A stretch of DNA of 40,062 nucleotides from IMG/VR virus record IMGVR_UViG_3300042010_000084, positions 1-40,062 of that record; one strand, given 5' to 3'. Below are positions 13,015 through 20,650 of the stretch, in pieces. Source of the stretch: a virus. The translations under genes and the position numbers were made by a program. Under the pieces are notes generated by a model that was given only the letters and a program-made list of their open reading frames with translations, searched no databases and had not been told where the DNA came from. Numbering within the stretch: position 1 is the first letter of the stretch; every line of letters begins with the position of its first letter.

Positions 13015-13671
13015 ATGAATCCATACACCGACTTCCCCCAAGGATCTATGCCTTGCGACGCAGCATTCGAGAACGTCGCCCTTCACCGGAAGGATTACCG
13101 AATGCAGGGGCGCATCGACGAACGCCAAGCGGCCACGCGAATCCGGGAGGTGCGCGAGCACATGACGGAGAGCCTTATCATTCAGTTGGATCGATCCGTT
13201 TACGGCGATCAACCGGTATCTCGCGAAGTCGCGCGTTTCCCGGCGACGTGGTGGGATGCCTTCAAGGATAAATTTTTCCCGGCGTGGGCGCTGGATCGCT
13301 GGCCGGTCAAATACGAGGAGGTGCGCGCGAGTTTCGAGGCTCACTATCCTGATTTCGTTCCGTCGCTCGACGATCAACAGGTCGTCCGGGTCGCCAAGCT
13401 CATCGGCCATCCGTGTGCAACATCTTACGATGACAGCGAAGTGGTCGATCGACTGAGAGATGCCCTGCACGAGTTCATGAGAAACCGGGTATATCCATCA
13501 AATCCGACAGACGCGTGGCTCGGGTCGAAGGAATACTCGGCGCTCATGCGATGGGCGGGGGAAAATCGCGTTCTTTCGCTCAAGGCGAAGGGCGAGGTTC
13601 GCTTAATGGGCGTCCGTATTCACCAATCGAGCACGCCAGGCATTTTCGTCGGGGAGGCGATCAATCAATAA
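13015..13671 (+). CDS. Conserved phage hypothetical protein, 218 residues
   Basis: The segment REVARFPATWWDAFKDKFFP, then AWALDRWPVKYEEV, resembles an uncharacterised phage family that I recall from temperate and lytic phages. The following part (DFVPSLDDQQVVRVAKLIGH to the C-terminus) may be a second domain, with WAGENRVLSLKAKGEVRLMG being beta-rich. No catalytic motif found. It lies next to the replication genes. Function unknown. Confidence 0.6.
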   Translation: MNPYTDFPQGSMPCDAAFENVALHRKDYRMQGRIDERQAATRIREVREHMTESLIIQLDRSVYGDQPVSREVARFPATWWDAFKDKFFPAWALDRWPVKYEEVRASFEAHYPDFVPSLDDQQVVRVAKLIGHPCATSYDDSEVVDRLRDALHEFMRNRVYPSNPTDAWLGSKEYSALMRWAGENRVLSLKAKGEVRLMGVRIHQSSTPGIFVGEAINQ

Positions 13672-13679
13672 CCACGACC

Positions 13680-13916
13680 ATGCCCGAAGAACGAAAGAAC
13701 GACACGCCGGAGACGGATGCCGCGACGATGGAGTTACACGGCAAGCGCCTTGCAACCGGCGGTTGGTGGGTCGAGGCCGACTTCGCCCGCAAGCTCGAAC
13801 GCGAGCGCGACGCCTACCGTGCCGCGCTGCAAGAGATCATGGACATCGACGAGACCTATTACGCATTTGACCAGATTCGAGCCGTCGCCCACAACGCCCT
13901 GAACGGGCACGAATAG
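13680..13916 (+). CDS. Small phage protein, 78 residues
   Basis: It contains TPETDAATMELHG, then WWVEADFARKLERERDAYRA, a pattern common in small phage proteins of the DUF550/Ead-like neighbourhood, ending in an acidic helix. No defined function. The start at 13680 directly follows the previous gene with an ACGACC leader and no Shine-Dalgarno sequence. Confidence 0.5.
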   Translation: MPEERKNDTPETDAATMELHGKRLATGGWWVEADFARKLERERDAYRAALQEIMDIDETYYAFDQIRAVAHNALNGHE

Positions 13917-13918
13917 CC

Positions 13919-14155
13919 ATGAAAGCTACCGCAGAATTCAACGCGTGGAGGAAATGGGCCGACGCATGCGCCAGAGTTAAATCGAAGGCGCTGGAGGAGT
14001 TCTATCGAATCAACAGGACGGCCACGGGCGGACATGAATCGCTCTCGCGAAAAGCGATGGTTTACGCTGCCGATGCGGCCGTCAAAGATAAGGAGTGCGC
14101 CGATCTGAAAAGGACTTGGTTTGCGCTCAAGGTGGCTCAGGAGGTGAAGCCATGA
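13919..14155 (+). CDS. Small helical hypothetical protein, 78 residues
   Basis: It starts MKATAEFNAWRKWADACARV. Mostly amphipathic helix with alternating basic and acidic patches. No family recognised. The stop overlaps the next start (ATGA at 14152). Confidence 0.5.
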   Translation: MKATAEFNAWRKWADACARVKSKALEEFYRINRTATGGHESLSRKAMVYAADAAVKDKECADLKRTWFALKVAQEVKP

Positions 14156-14343
14156 GCGAGCCCAACGCAGCCGATGACTGGCACAAGATCGCAACCGAGG
14201 CAGCAAGTAAGGCCGTTTCTCATATCGAGGCGGGGGCGATCGCAAAGGCCAACGAACTCATGTCGATCTCTCGTTTCGCCGGAGAGATGGAGATTTTGAT
14301 CCTGAGAGAAAGAGAGGAGAAACCGCCAGGGCAAGAATCATGA
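14152..14343 (+). CDS. Small hypothetical protein, 63 residues
   Basis: It starts MSEPNAADDWHKIATEAASK. This is one of the few genes here with a clear ribosome binding site (AGGAGGTG, six bases upstream). Likely all-helical. It overlaps the next gene by four bases. Function unknown. Confidence 0.5.
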   Translation: MSEPNAADDWHKIATEAASKAVSHIEAGAIAKANELMSISRFAGEMEILILREREEKPPGQES

Positions 14344-14621
14344 ACCGATATCGCAAACAAATTGAACTCCTTCTTGATTACGAGATAGCTGGGTCATGCT
14401 GGGCGCGCTACGTGCGAAACCCCGAGCTCCAGAAACTGGCGGCGAAATACTTCGCATGGAAGACAAAGCGAAAACTCCATCGTTACCGCGCGGCTATTGC
14501 ATGGAGGGCGGCGAACGGGCCTCATGAATGCCAATTCGTGCCAACCGGCAACTGGAGCGACAAAGGAGTAGGCGCTGAAGGTCGGTGCCAATGCGGGAAA
14601 ACCACGAACTTGCCTTGCTGA
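14340..14621 (+). CDS. Small basic hypothetical protein with C-terminal Cys motif
   Basis: The protein has 93 residues, is basic (KYFAWKTKRKLHRYRAAIAW) and ends in RCQCGKTTNLPC, which with an upstream HEC may form a small zinc site. It may bind nucleic acid. Start and stop overlap its neighbours (ATGA at 14340, TGATG at 14619-14623). Function not recognised. Confidence 0.5.
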   Translation: MNRYRKQIELLLDYEIAGSCWARYVRNPELQKLAAKYFAWKTKRKLHRYRAAIAWRAANGPHECQFVPTGNWSDKGVGAEGRCQCGKTTNLPC

Positions 14622-14884
14622 TGAACGAAACCAGCAAAATGACAGCGTCCGAGGCTCAGGCGACAAGCCGCCTGACGATCGATCAGCTCCAGCGCGCACG
14701 TGACATCTTCATGGAAGAAGTCGAAAAAGAGGCCGAGCGCCGACGCCGACAAGGGTATTGGGATTTTCACTTCGTATATCCTCGCTCGAAGAAGCGCCGC
14801 ATCCGCACAAAATGGCTTCGAAGCGGCCGGGCATTGCGTTGGAGATGGGTGCCGCCGTCAGTGCAGGACGAACCTATCGCTTGA
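14621..14884 (+). CDS. Small basic hypothetical protein, 87 residues
   Basis: A helical N-terminal half (LTIDQLQRARDIFMEEVEKE) is followed by a very basic, aromatic C-terminal half (RSKKRRIRTKWL, ALRWRWV). The start is chosen from the TGATG overlap. RNA or DNA binding is plausible from charge alone. No domain recognised. Confidence 0.45.
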   Translation: MNETSKMTASEAQATSRLTIDQLQRARDIFMEEVEKEAERRRRQGYWDFHFVYPRSKKRRIRTKWLRSGRALRWRWVPPSVQDEPIA

Positions 14885-14926
14885 CGGCCGGCGGGCGATT
14901 GCATAGACGTTGCTCACTATCGCGAT

Positions 14927-15088
14927 ATGAAACCTAACCTCGGAAACACCCAATACAGATACGTCAACCGCTGCTGCCAGCGCGCCGGTCTTGACATCCT
15001 GACCCAGCGACTTCATCGCTTGAACGCGAAGAACGCCAGACGGGCCGCGAACGGCCTTCCTCCGATCAACGATTACCATTTGATCTGA
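14927..15088 (+). CDS. 53-residue basic protein
   Basis: A short frame starts MKPNLGNTQYRYVNRCCQRA and ends NGLPPINDYHLI. It is basic in the middle (QRLHRLNAKNARRAAN) and has codon use like its neighbours. It lies 42 bases after the previous gene and 30 bases before the first tRNA-like element. Function unknown. I include it because no other frame explains this stretch. Confidence 0.45.
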   Translation: MKPNLGNTQYRYVNRCCQRAGLDILTQRLHRLNAKNARRAANGLPPINDYHLI

Positions 15089-15118
15089 CAGATTTCAGCC
15101 GGAAGCCCGGCAACCAAT

Positions 15119-15201
15119 GGTCTTGCTAGTTTAACGGTAAAACGCTCGCCCCTGCGCGCAAAGGGCGAAAGTTACGGGTTCGAATCCCGCCAAGGCCACC
15201 A
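15119..15201 (+). tRNA. tRNA-like element 1 with enlarged anticodon loop
   Basis: The acceptor arms GGTCTTG (15119-15125) and CAAGGCC (15191-15197) pair fully with one G-U, and an encoded ACCA end follows (15198-15201). The D arm GTTT/AAAC (15129-15132, 15140-15143) encloses the invariant GG. The T arm has a TTCGAAT loop and four GC pairs. The anticodon stem TCGCCC/GGGCGA closes an 11-base loop rather than 7. If the single T is U33, the anticodon reads GCG (Arg), but identity is uncertain. There is one extra base between the acceptor and D arms. Confidence 0.65.
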
Positions 15202-15208
15202 CTTTCAC

Positions 15209-15282
15209 CCATCGCTAACTCAACGGTAGAGCGTCGGCCCCAAGAGGCAGGCGGGTTCCCGGTTCAAGTCCGGGGTGATGGG
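15209..15282 (+). tRNA. tRNA-like element 2 with irregular anticodon arm
   Basis: The acceptor CCATCGC (15209-15215) pairs with GTGATGG (15275-15281). The D arm ACTC/GAGC encloses AACGGTA, and the T arm CCCGG/CCGGG encloses a TTCAAGT loop. The anticodon stem has an internal G-A mismatch and a loop of 6-8 bases (within CCCAAGAG) with no U33, so no anticodon can be assigned. No CCA is encoded. It starts eight bases after element 1 and probably shares its transcript. Confidence 0.5.
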
Positions 15283-15457
15283 TTAAACTCTCCACAAAAA
15301 CGAAGCCAGCCGGGCGGAACCACCTGTTCGCAGGCCGACGAAGACGGCAGGAGATCGCATTTGAGCGGGCGCGGCGAAACGGCGTCACCGGATCTCGTAA
15401 CCGGGCAATTTAATTCTTGAATGTCTTGGCGCTTAAATGTTACGGCATCCCGTAACG
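15283..15457 (+). promoter_or_regulatory. Intergenic region before the late block
   Basis: About 175 bases follow tRNA-like element 2 without a supported gene. The last 55 bases turn AT-richer (CAATTTAATTCTTGAATGTC) and are a likely promoter region for the packaging and virion block. A CGTAAC half-site lies at 15396-15401, and a full palindrome with the same core lies at 15439-15456. No clear -35/-10 pair could be fixed. Confidence 0.35.
15439..15456 (+). promoter_or_regulatory. Palindromic operator-like site at the regulator start
   Basis: GTTACGG-CATC-CCGTAAC is a perfect inverted repeat with seven-base arms, ending one base before the ATG at 15458 of a winged-helix regulator. Position and symmetry suggest an autoregulatory operator or a hairpin hiding the translation start. 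Confidence 0.5.
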
Positions 15458-15727
15458 ATGACCGCCGCGACCCTCATCCAGCGCAAGCGCAAACAGGGGC
15501 TGTCCGACATCGACAGCCTCGTTTTGTTGGCTCTCGTCCCAGGGCCGAAAAACTGCGACGACCTCGCTGCTGCGGCCGGTGCCAGCTACGGCGGAGCATA
15601 CGCGAGCCTATACCGGCTCATGCAGCTGGGCCACCTGTCCAAGACCGGCAACAACTCGCGCCGTGCGATCTACTCGCTGACCGACGAAGGACGTCGCCAC
15701 GTTCACGAATTGCTCAAGCCCGAATGA
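15458..15727 (+). CDS. Winged helix-turn-helix regulator (PadR/MarR-like)
   Basis: The protein has 89 residues. LSDIDSLVLLALVPGPKNCD, then DLAAAAGASYGGAYASLYRL, MQLGHLSKTGNNSRRAIYSL and TDEGRRHVHELL is the complete winged-helix pattern: recognition helix, wing, then the TDEG segment typical of PadR and MarR proteins. I place the start at 15458, because the ATG at 15437 would put the palindrome inside the gene. It heads the packaging and structural genes and may control late expression. It overlaps the small terminase by four bases. Confidence 0.65.
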   Translation: MTAATLIQRKRKQGLSDIDSLVLLALVPGPKNCDDLAAAAGASYGGAYASLYRLMQLGHLSKTGNNSRRAIYSLTDEGRRHVHELLKPE

Positions 15728-16251
15728 GGCTTGACAGCCTTGCTTATAATCTCGGGAAGAAACCAGTGCAGCCCATGCCAGCGAAAAAAACGGCGAACGC
15801 GGACGAGACGAAAAAGCCGCACGGCAGGCCGACGCTTTACACGCCGGAACTCGCTGACGAAATCTGCGAACGTCTCTCGAAAGGCGAGCCGCTCGCTGTA
15901 ATTTGTCGCGACGATCACATGCCAGCCGTTCGCACGGTGTCCGATTGGAAAGAGAAGCACGAAGGATTTTCCGCTGACTTCGCGCGCGCGCGCAACGAAG
16001 GATACGATTTCCTGGCGAGTCAGTGCATGGAGATCGCCGACGACGAGCGGTTTGATTGGAAGCTGACCCAAAAGGGCCTGATAACGAATGAGACCGTGAT
16101 CGGCCGCGCGAGACTCCAAGTTGAAACCCGGCTCAAGCTGCTGGCGAAGTGGGACCCGAAGCGCTACGGCGACAAACAAGAGGTAACGCACGCGGTCACC
16201 GAGGAAACCGCCGCGATTCTTCAACGCATCCGGGAGCGCCGTGAATCTTGA
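15724..16251 (+). CDS. terS: Terminase small subunit
   Basis: The protein has 175 residues from the ATGA overlap; MPAKK at 15775 is a possible shorter start. RPTLYTPELADEICERLSKG, ICRDDHMPAVRTVSDWKEKH, FARARNEGYDFLASQCMEIA and LLAKWDPKRYGDK are the hallmarks of a phage small-terminase family: helix-turn-helix DNA recognition, helical oligomerisation core, and the C-terminal KxYGDK. It recognises the packaging site and hands DNA to the large subunit, whose GTG start overlaps this gene. Confidence 0.85.
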   Translation: MRLDSLAYNLGKKPVQPMPAKKTANADETKKPHGRPTLYTPELADEICERLSKGEPLAVICRDDHMPAVRTVSDWKEKHEGFSADFARARNEGYDFLASQCMEIADDERFDWKLTQKGLITNETVIGRARLQVETRLKLLAKWDPKRYGDKQEVTHAVTEETAAILQRIRERRES

Positions 16252-17770
16252 AGCGCTACTCAGCGACCGCATGGAGCGGCTGCGGACGCTCTACACCTGC
16301 CGCCGGGAGGGTAAGGGCAACGGCATCCCGTTCGTGCCGCGCCCTGAGCAGGAAGTTATTTTCCGTCACCTGATCGAAACCCCCACGGTCCCGGCCTACA
16401 TCATCAAAAGTCGGCGTCTCGGGCTTTCTACTGGGTTATGCACGTTCCAGGCGGACGCGGCCGTGTTTGAGTCAGGCTGGCGCGGGGTGCTGATCGACCA
16501 GAAGCAGGACGATGCGACAAAGAAGATGGTCGAAATCATCAGGTTCTCGATCGATAACCTCGACCCGGCGATTCTGCGGCAAATCCATTTCGATAAGCGG
16601 AACGACTCCGAGCTAAGGATTCGGATCGGCAACGAAAAGGAGTCGCAGGATTCAGTGATTTACGCGACGACCGGAAGCCGCGGCGGCGACTGTTCCATGC
16701 TTCACGTCTCGGAATGGGGGCCGATCGCTGCGACGGACGCGCCACGCTCCAAAGAGATTCGCTCAGGCGCATTCCCGGCCGCGCGTCTTGGCCGACGCGT
16801 GGTGGAAACGACATGGATGGGAGGCAAGGGAGGCGACCTATGGGAACTGATCCAGCCGATCCTTGAGAAAGACCCGAACGCGGAGGGGGTGATTTATTTC
16901 TTCCCATGGCACGAAGATCCGGCCGCGATCAAGCTGGACGGCCTCGTTACCAAGGAAACGGAAGACTACTTCCGCGAACTTTCCGAGCGACTTGGCAAGA
17001 AGTTCGACCCCGAGCGAAAGAAATGGTGGGCGGCCAAGAAGCTCGAACAGGGGATGATGATGAGTCGCGAGTATCCTTCGACGCTCGACGAAGCATTCCG
17101 GTCGCCCATCGAAGGCGCGATTTACGCGAAGCAGATCGACCAAGCTCGCACGGAAGGCCGGGTAATTCCGTTCGAATGGGATCGCTCGGAGCAGGTTCAC
17201 ACCTTCTGGGACCTGGGTAGCCCCAAGCATACCCGCTGCACTTACGTTCAGTTCGTCGGCCGAGAGATCCACCTCATCGACCACGACGGCGGCGAAATCG
17301 AAATGACGCCAGCCGAGCGCGTGGCTTACATGAACGCAAAGGGCTACTACTACGGCCAGCACTTCCTCCCGCACGACGCCGCCGCGCAAGAGAAGTCAGG
17401 AGTCAATTTCCAGCAGCAGCTCGTTCAAGCGGGGCTCACGAACACGAGGATTATCAAGCGGTGCCATTCAATTTGGCCAGGTATCAACAAGGCGCACGAA
17501 ATCCTTCCCCGCTGCGTGTTTCACTCCGTGAAATGCGAGACGCTGATTTCCGCATTGGAGCAATATGCGATGAAGAAATCCACGGTGGACGGCATGATCA
17601 CCGACGTGATTTTGAAGAACTGGACCGAGCATAGCGCGGACAGCTTCCGCATGCTCGCCCAAAGCATGCTGGACGGCATGCTCAAGGGCCATAGCGAAGT
17701 GATCCGCCAAACCAAGCCAACCCACGGCCAGCCGCGCAAGGCGTCGGCGGGCAAATACTCACGAGGATGA
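16241..17770 (+). CDS. terL: Terminase large subunit
   Basis: The protein has 509 residues with a GTG start preceded by GGGAG. The ATPase has an atypical Walker A (KSRRLGLST, like the KxRQxGxS class) and a Walker B ending in HVSEWG. The C-terminal nuclease shows Asp residues in FWDLGSPKHT and HSADSFRM. It translocates DNA into the procapsid and cuts concatemers. Length and motif order are normal. It is packed directly behind the small subunit and overlaps the next gene by four bases. Confidence 0.9.
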   Translation: MNLEALLSDRMERLRTLYTCRREGKGNGIPFVPRPEQEVIFRHLIETPTVPAYIIKSRRLGLSTGLCTFQADAAVFESGWRGVLIDQKQDDATKKMVEIIRFSIDNLDPAILRQIHFDKRNDSELRIRIGNEKESQDSVIYATTGSRGGDCSMLHVSEWGPIAATDAPRSKEIRSGAFPAARLGRRVVETTWMGGKGGDLWELIQPILEKDPNAEGVIYFFPWHEDPAAIKLDGLVTKETEDYFRELSERLGKKFDPERKKWWAAKKLEQGMMMSREYPSTLDEAFRSPIEGAIYAKQIDQARTEGRVIPFEWDRSEQVHTFWDLGSPKHTRCTYVQFVGREIHLIDHDGGEIEMTPAERVAYMNAKGYYYGQHFLPHDAAAQEKSGVNFQQQLVQAGLTNTRIIKRCHSIWPGINKAHEILPRCVFHSVKCETLISALEQYAMKKSTVDGMITDVILKNWTEHSADSFRMLAQSMLDGMLKGHSEVIRQTKPTHGQPRKASAGKYSRG

Positions 17771-18114
17771 CCCCCTTTGAGCGAGCCGCACGGTTCTATT
17801 CCGATCAGGACCGGCTTACCGAGGTTGTGGAGGCGCATTTCCTGCACGGCTACGTCATCTCGACGCCCGAGATCTTCGTCGTCGCCCGGCGCGTGGTGAG
17901 TTTGTGGCCGGATGAGATGCTGGCCGACATCCGGCGCGTGGATCCTGACGGCGACTGCTGGCACGTCGAGCTATTCGCCGGCGATATGGAAGCGGTGCTG
18001 GCCGCCATGCCGTTCCCGCTGCCCTTCGTCTCGTTCCACCGTCGCGATCGATCGGCAAAAGTTTACCCGCTGGAGCGCGTTCGGGGCCGAATTCTTTTCG
18101 CTGCTCCAAAATAG
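17767..18114 (+). CDS. Hypothetical protein between terminase and portal, 115 residues
   Basis: Features are FYSDQDRLTEVVEAHFLHGY, VVSLWPDEMLADIRRVD, CWHVELFAGDMEAVLAAMPF and VSFHRRDRSAKVYPLER. Similar small proteins lie between terminase and portal in other podoviruses, but I do not know their role. The last codons coincide with one copy of a 20-base repeat (18093-18112). Confidence 0.6.
   Translation: MTPFERAARFYSDQDRLTEVVEAHFLHGYVISTPEIFVVARRVVSLWPDEMLADIRRVDPDGDCWHVELFAGDMEAVLAAMPFPLPFVSFHRRDRSAKVYPLERVRGRILFAAPK
18093..18112 (+). repeat. 20-base repeat, copy 1
   Basis: TCTTTTCGCTGCTCCAAAAT occurs here at the end of a gene and again, identical, at 35624-35643 in the gap before the tail fibre. 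A perfect 20-base match 17.5 kb apart is unlikely by chance. The placement before structural genes suggests a promoter, processing or regulatory element. Confidence 0.6.
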
Positions 18115-18149
18115 CCAAGCCGGGGCGGTTGCTGGCACGGTGGTCCCCC

Positions 18150-18335
18150 ATGGGTTCCAAACCGAAACAGCCCAAGCCAGCCGCGCCGCCACCTGTCCCC
18201 ACACAAGCGGACGCCACCATCCAGGCCGACCAGCTCGCGGCTGACCAACGGCGCAAGCGCACGGGATTCCTCGGCACCATCCAAGCCGGGCAAACCCTCG
18301 GCGGTGGTGGTGGCGGCAACGCGTTCCTTTCCTAA
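18150..18335 (+). CDS. Small proline-rich head-assembly-type protein, 61 residues
   Basis: It starts MGSKPKQPKPAAPPPVPTQA and ends in a hexaglycine followed by NAFLS. Low-complexity proteins like this sit directly before the portal gene in many podoviruses and are probably minor head or connector components. A stop four bases before the portal ATG suggests coupled translation. Confidence 0.55.
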   Translation: MGSKPKQPKPAAPPPVPTQADATIQADQLAADQRRKRTGFLGTIQAGQTLGGGGGGNAFLS

Positions 18336-18338
18336 GCG

Positions 18339-19994
18339 ATGGACGGCCAGCAAATCGTCAAGTCGCGCGACGCGCTCAAGAGCGAGTATATGCCGCTCAC
18401 GTCGCACATGCAGGAGCTTTCCCAGCTCTACATGCCTTTCGACCACAATGGAGAGGGCATGCACATCTACGGCTGGGACTCCTCCATGATGTTCGATTCC
18501 ACGCCGCGCCAAGCGGCTGGGATCTGCGTCAATGGCTTGTGCTCGCTGGTCGCGCCACGAAATGACGAGTGGTTCGAGTGGTCGCCGCCGGTCGCGATTC
18601 GCAAGGACGAGCAGGCCATCGCCTACTACCGTGAATGCACCGAGATCGCCCGCGCATTCATCGACGCCTCAAACTTCTACGAGGAGTTTCACTCCGCCGT
18701 CCGCGAGCTGGTGATTTACGGCACCGGCAACCTGTTCTGCGGCGACTTGGATGAGCGCGGCGAGCTTTATTTCCGCATGATCCCAATGGGGTCATATTAC
18801 TTCGCGGAGAACGTGCGCGGCCGACCGACCGAGGTTTACCGCGATCTTTTCTACACCGCCAAGCAGGCTGCCGACGAATTCGGCGAGGACAAGCTGCCCA
18901 AGGATGTCAAGGCCAAGCTCGGCAAGCCCGAAGCCAATACCGAGCGGCATGAGTTCGTGCACGCCGTCTATAAGCGCAAGGACGCGCCGGACGCCAACGA
19001 GCCGGAAGGCATGAAGGGGGCATGGAAGTCCTGCACGGTGCATGCCAAGTCCAAGCAGGTCGTCAAGGAAGAGACCTTTGCCGAGTTCCCGTTCGCCATT
19101 GGGCGCTACGAACGCTTCCCTCGCTGCGTGTGGGGGTTTGGTCCTGGCTCCCTTGCCAAGGGTGACAGCCGCCAGCTCAATTTCCTCAATGAACTGGCCG
19201 ATCTCGCGACCGAAAAGAGCGTGTTCCCACCGGTGGAAGCGCCCGCCGGCATGGAAGGCGAGATCGCGCTTGGCGCGTTGGAGGTGAATTACCGGCCGGA
19301 CGACAGCTCTCCCGGCCAGATCAAGGAAATCCAGACCGCCGCGCGCTTCGACGTCGCGTTCCAACGGCTACAGGACAAGCGCGAGCAGGTCAACAAGGCG
19401 TTTTTCGTGGACCTGTTCACGATGTTCGCGTTGCAGGCCCAGCAGCCCGGCCAGATCACCGCCTACCAGGCCAGCCAAATGGCGGGCGAGAAGCTGACCC
19501 AATTCTCGCCGATCTTCGGCCGCCTCGTCTCGGAAAAACTCGATGTGGCTCTCGACCGGGTATTTGGAGGGTTGTTCCGCGCCGGCATGTTCCCTCCTCC
19601 CCCGCCATCGGTGGCGCAAGTGGACAACGAAGGCAAGGTGCGAGGCATCGCCATCCCGTCGAAGCTCTACAAGAACCGCATCGTGCTCGCCCAGCAGGCG
19701 AAGCAGAACCATTCGATTCTGGAGTTCATCCAGATCGCCGCGCCGATGATCCAGCTTGACCCGACTGCCGCGGACGGAATCAAGCTTCCCGACACGTTCA
19801 AGCGCGTCGCTCGCAACAATGGAGTGCCTGAGGATCTTCTGCGCAGCGAGGTCGAGCTTAAAGCCGTGCAAGCGGCGCGCGCGGAAGCCGCCCAGCAGCA
19901 GCAGCGGCTCGCCAACGCGGAGACCGCCAGCAAGACGGCCGCGAATCTCTCCAAGGCCGGGCCGGTCATCGGCCAGATCGGCGGCATGATGTAA
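18339..19994 (+). CDS. Portal (head-to-tail connector) protein, T7 gp8-like
   Basis: The protein has 551 residues, close to T7 gp8. SQLYMPFDHNGEGMHIYGWD, APRNDEWFEWSPP, ELVIYGTGNLFCGDLDERGE and RFPRCVWGFGPGSLAKGDSR are typical of podovirus head-tail connectors. The C-terminal 80 residues are a Gln/Ala-rich helix (AEAAQQQQRLANAETASKT), as in portal barrels. It forms the dodecameric ring through which DNA enters and leaves, binding terminase first and the tail tube later. Confidence 0.85.
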   Translation: MDGQQIVKSRDALKSEYMPLTSHMQELSQLYMPFDHNGEGMHIYGWDSSMMFDSTPRQAAGICVNGLCSLVAPRNDEWFEWSPPVAIRKDEQAIAYYRECTEIARAFIDASNFYEEFHSAVRELVIYGTGNLFCGDLDERGELYFRMIPMGSYYFAENVRGRPTEVYRDLFYTAKQAADEFGEDKLPKDVKAKLGKPEANTERHEFVHAVYKRKDAPDANEPEGMKGAWKSCTVHAKSKQVVKEETFAEFPFAIGRYERFPRCVWGFGPGSLAKGDSRQLNFLNELADLATEKSVFPPVEAPAGMEGEIALGALEVNYRPDDSSPGQIKEIQTAARFDVAFQRLQDKREQVNKAFFVDLFTMFALQAQQPGQITAYQASQMAGEKLTQFSPIFGRLVSEKLDVALDRVFGGLFRAGMFPPPPPSVAQVDNEGKVRGIAIPSKLYKNRIVLAQQAKQNHSILEFIQIAAPMIQLDPTAADGIKLPDTFKRVARNNGVPEDLLRSEVELKAVQAARAEAAQQQQRLANAETASKTAANLSKAGPVIGQIGGMM

Positions 19995-20003
19995 CCCCAC
20001 CGC

Positions 20004-20291
20004 ATGAATCTCAAGCAGACTCACGAAGAAGCCGAGCGGCTCGCCAAGGCCAAGCAGGATGCCGCCACGCGCGCGCTGGCCGAGACCTACGCCGAGGCGC
20101 TTACCACGCCTGCGGGCAAGCTCATGCTCGAAGACTTAGTTGCGAAAGCTCGGTTGTTCGACTCACTGCGATCGAACGAGACCGAATCTCTGCAATACCT
20201 CGAAGGAGCGCGATCCGTTGTCACGCGCATGCTGGCCATGCTGAAGATCGCCAGCAAAGACGACGCGCCCACCATCACGCTACCGCTATGA
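20004..20291 (+). CDS. Bbp19-like phage protein, 95 residues
   Basis: LTTPAGKLMLEDLVAKARLF, then SLQYLEGARSVVTRMLAMLK, resembles the Bbp19-like domain found after portal genes in podoviruses such as Bordetella phage BPP-1. Its role in the virion or in assembly is not known. It is predicted all-helical. The stop overlaps the next start (ATGA at 20288). Confidence 0.6.
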   Translation: MNLKQTHEEAERLAKAKQDAATRALAETYAEALTTPAGKLMLEDLVAKARLFDSLRSNETESLQYLEGARSVVTRMLAMLKIASKDDAPTITLPL

Positions 20292-20644
20292 GAAAAATTT
20301 CCATCCAGCCGGACGGCCGCGTCCTGAGCACGAAGGGCGACCACATCGCCACCATGGTTGACGGGAAGCCTCAATGGATCAAGCCGGTATATGCCCGCTA
20401 CTACGCGGACGAGGTGGCCAACGCGACCGGCGCGCCACCCGTGCAAGCGAATGAGACGAAGCCTCAAGCTCCGCCAGCACCTGCCGCCAAGGATGTTCCG
20501 GAATGCCCGCCGTGTGACCCGAAGATGGGCGACAAGACGCCCGAGGTCGTCGCGTGGTGGTTCAAGTATCGCCCCGAGACTGCGGCAAAGCGTTACTCCG
20601 GCCGCCGCTTCGAGGGCAGCGAAAAATATCTCTCCAACCCCTGA
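20288..20644 (+). CDS. Hypothetical protein, 118 residues
   Basis: A short beta-rich N-terminus (RKISIQPDGRVLSTKGDHIA) is followed by a Pro/Ala-rich linker with a CPPC motif (ECPPCDPKMGDKTPE) and an aromatic/basic end (WWFKYRPETAAKRY). Not recognised. Its position between the connector-associated gene and the scaffold suggests a head-assembly role. Confidence 0.5.
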   Translation: MRKISIQPDGRVLSTKGDHIATMVDGKPQWIKPVYARYYADEVANATGAPPVQANETKPQAPPAPAAKDVPECPPCDPKMGDKTPEVVAWWFKYRPETAAKRYSGRRFEGSEKYLSNP

Positions 20645-20650
20645 TAAAAC

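Noticed and set aside
15129-15288. Inverted GTTTAAC (15129-15135) and GTTAAAC (15282-15288) as a second attC-like pair
   Set aside because: The left copy is the D arm of the first tRNA-like element and no stem connects them. A seven-base match over this distance is easily chance.
15421-15723. N-terminal extension of the small terminase
   Set aside because: The extra 101 codons are the frame-shifted image of the winged-helix regulator and do not look like terminase sequence. The ATGA overlap at 15724 gives the start.
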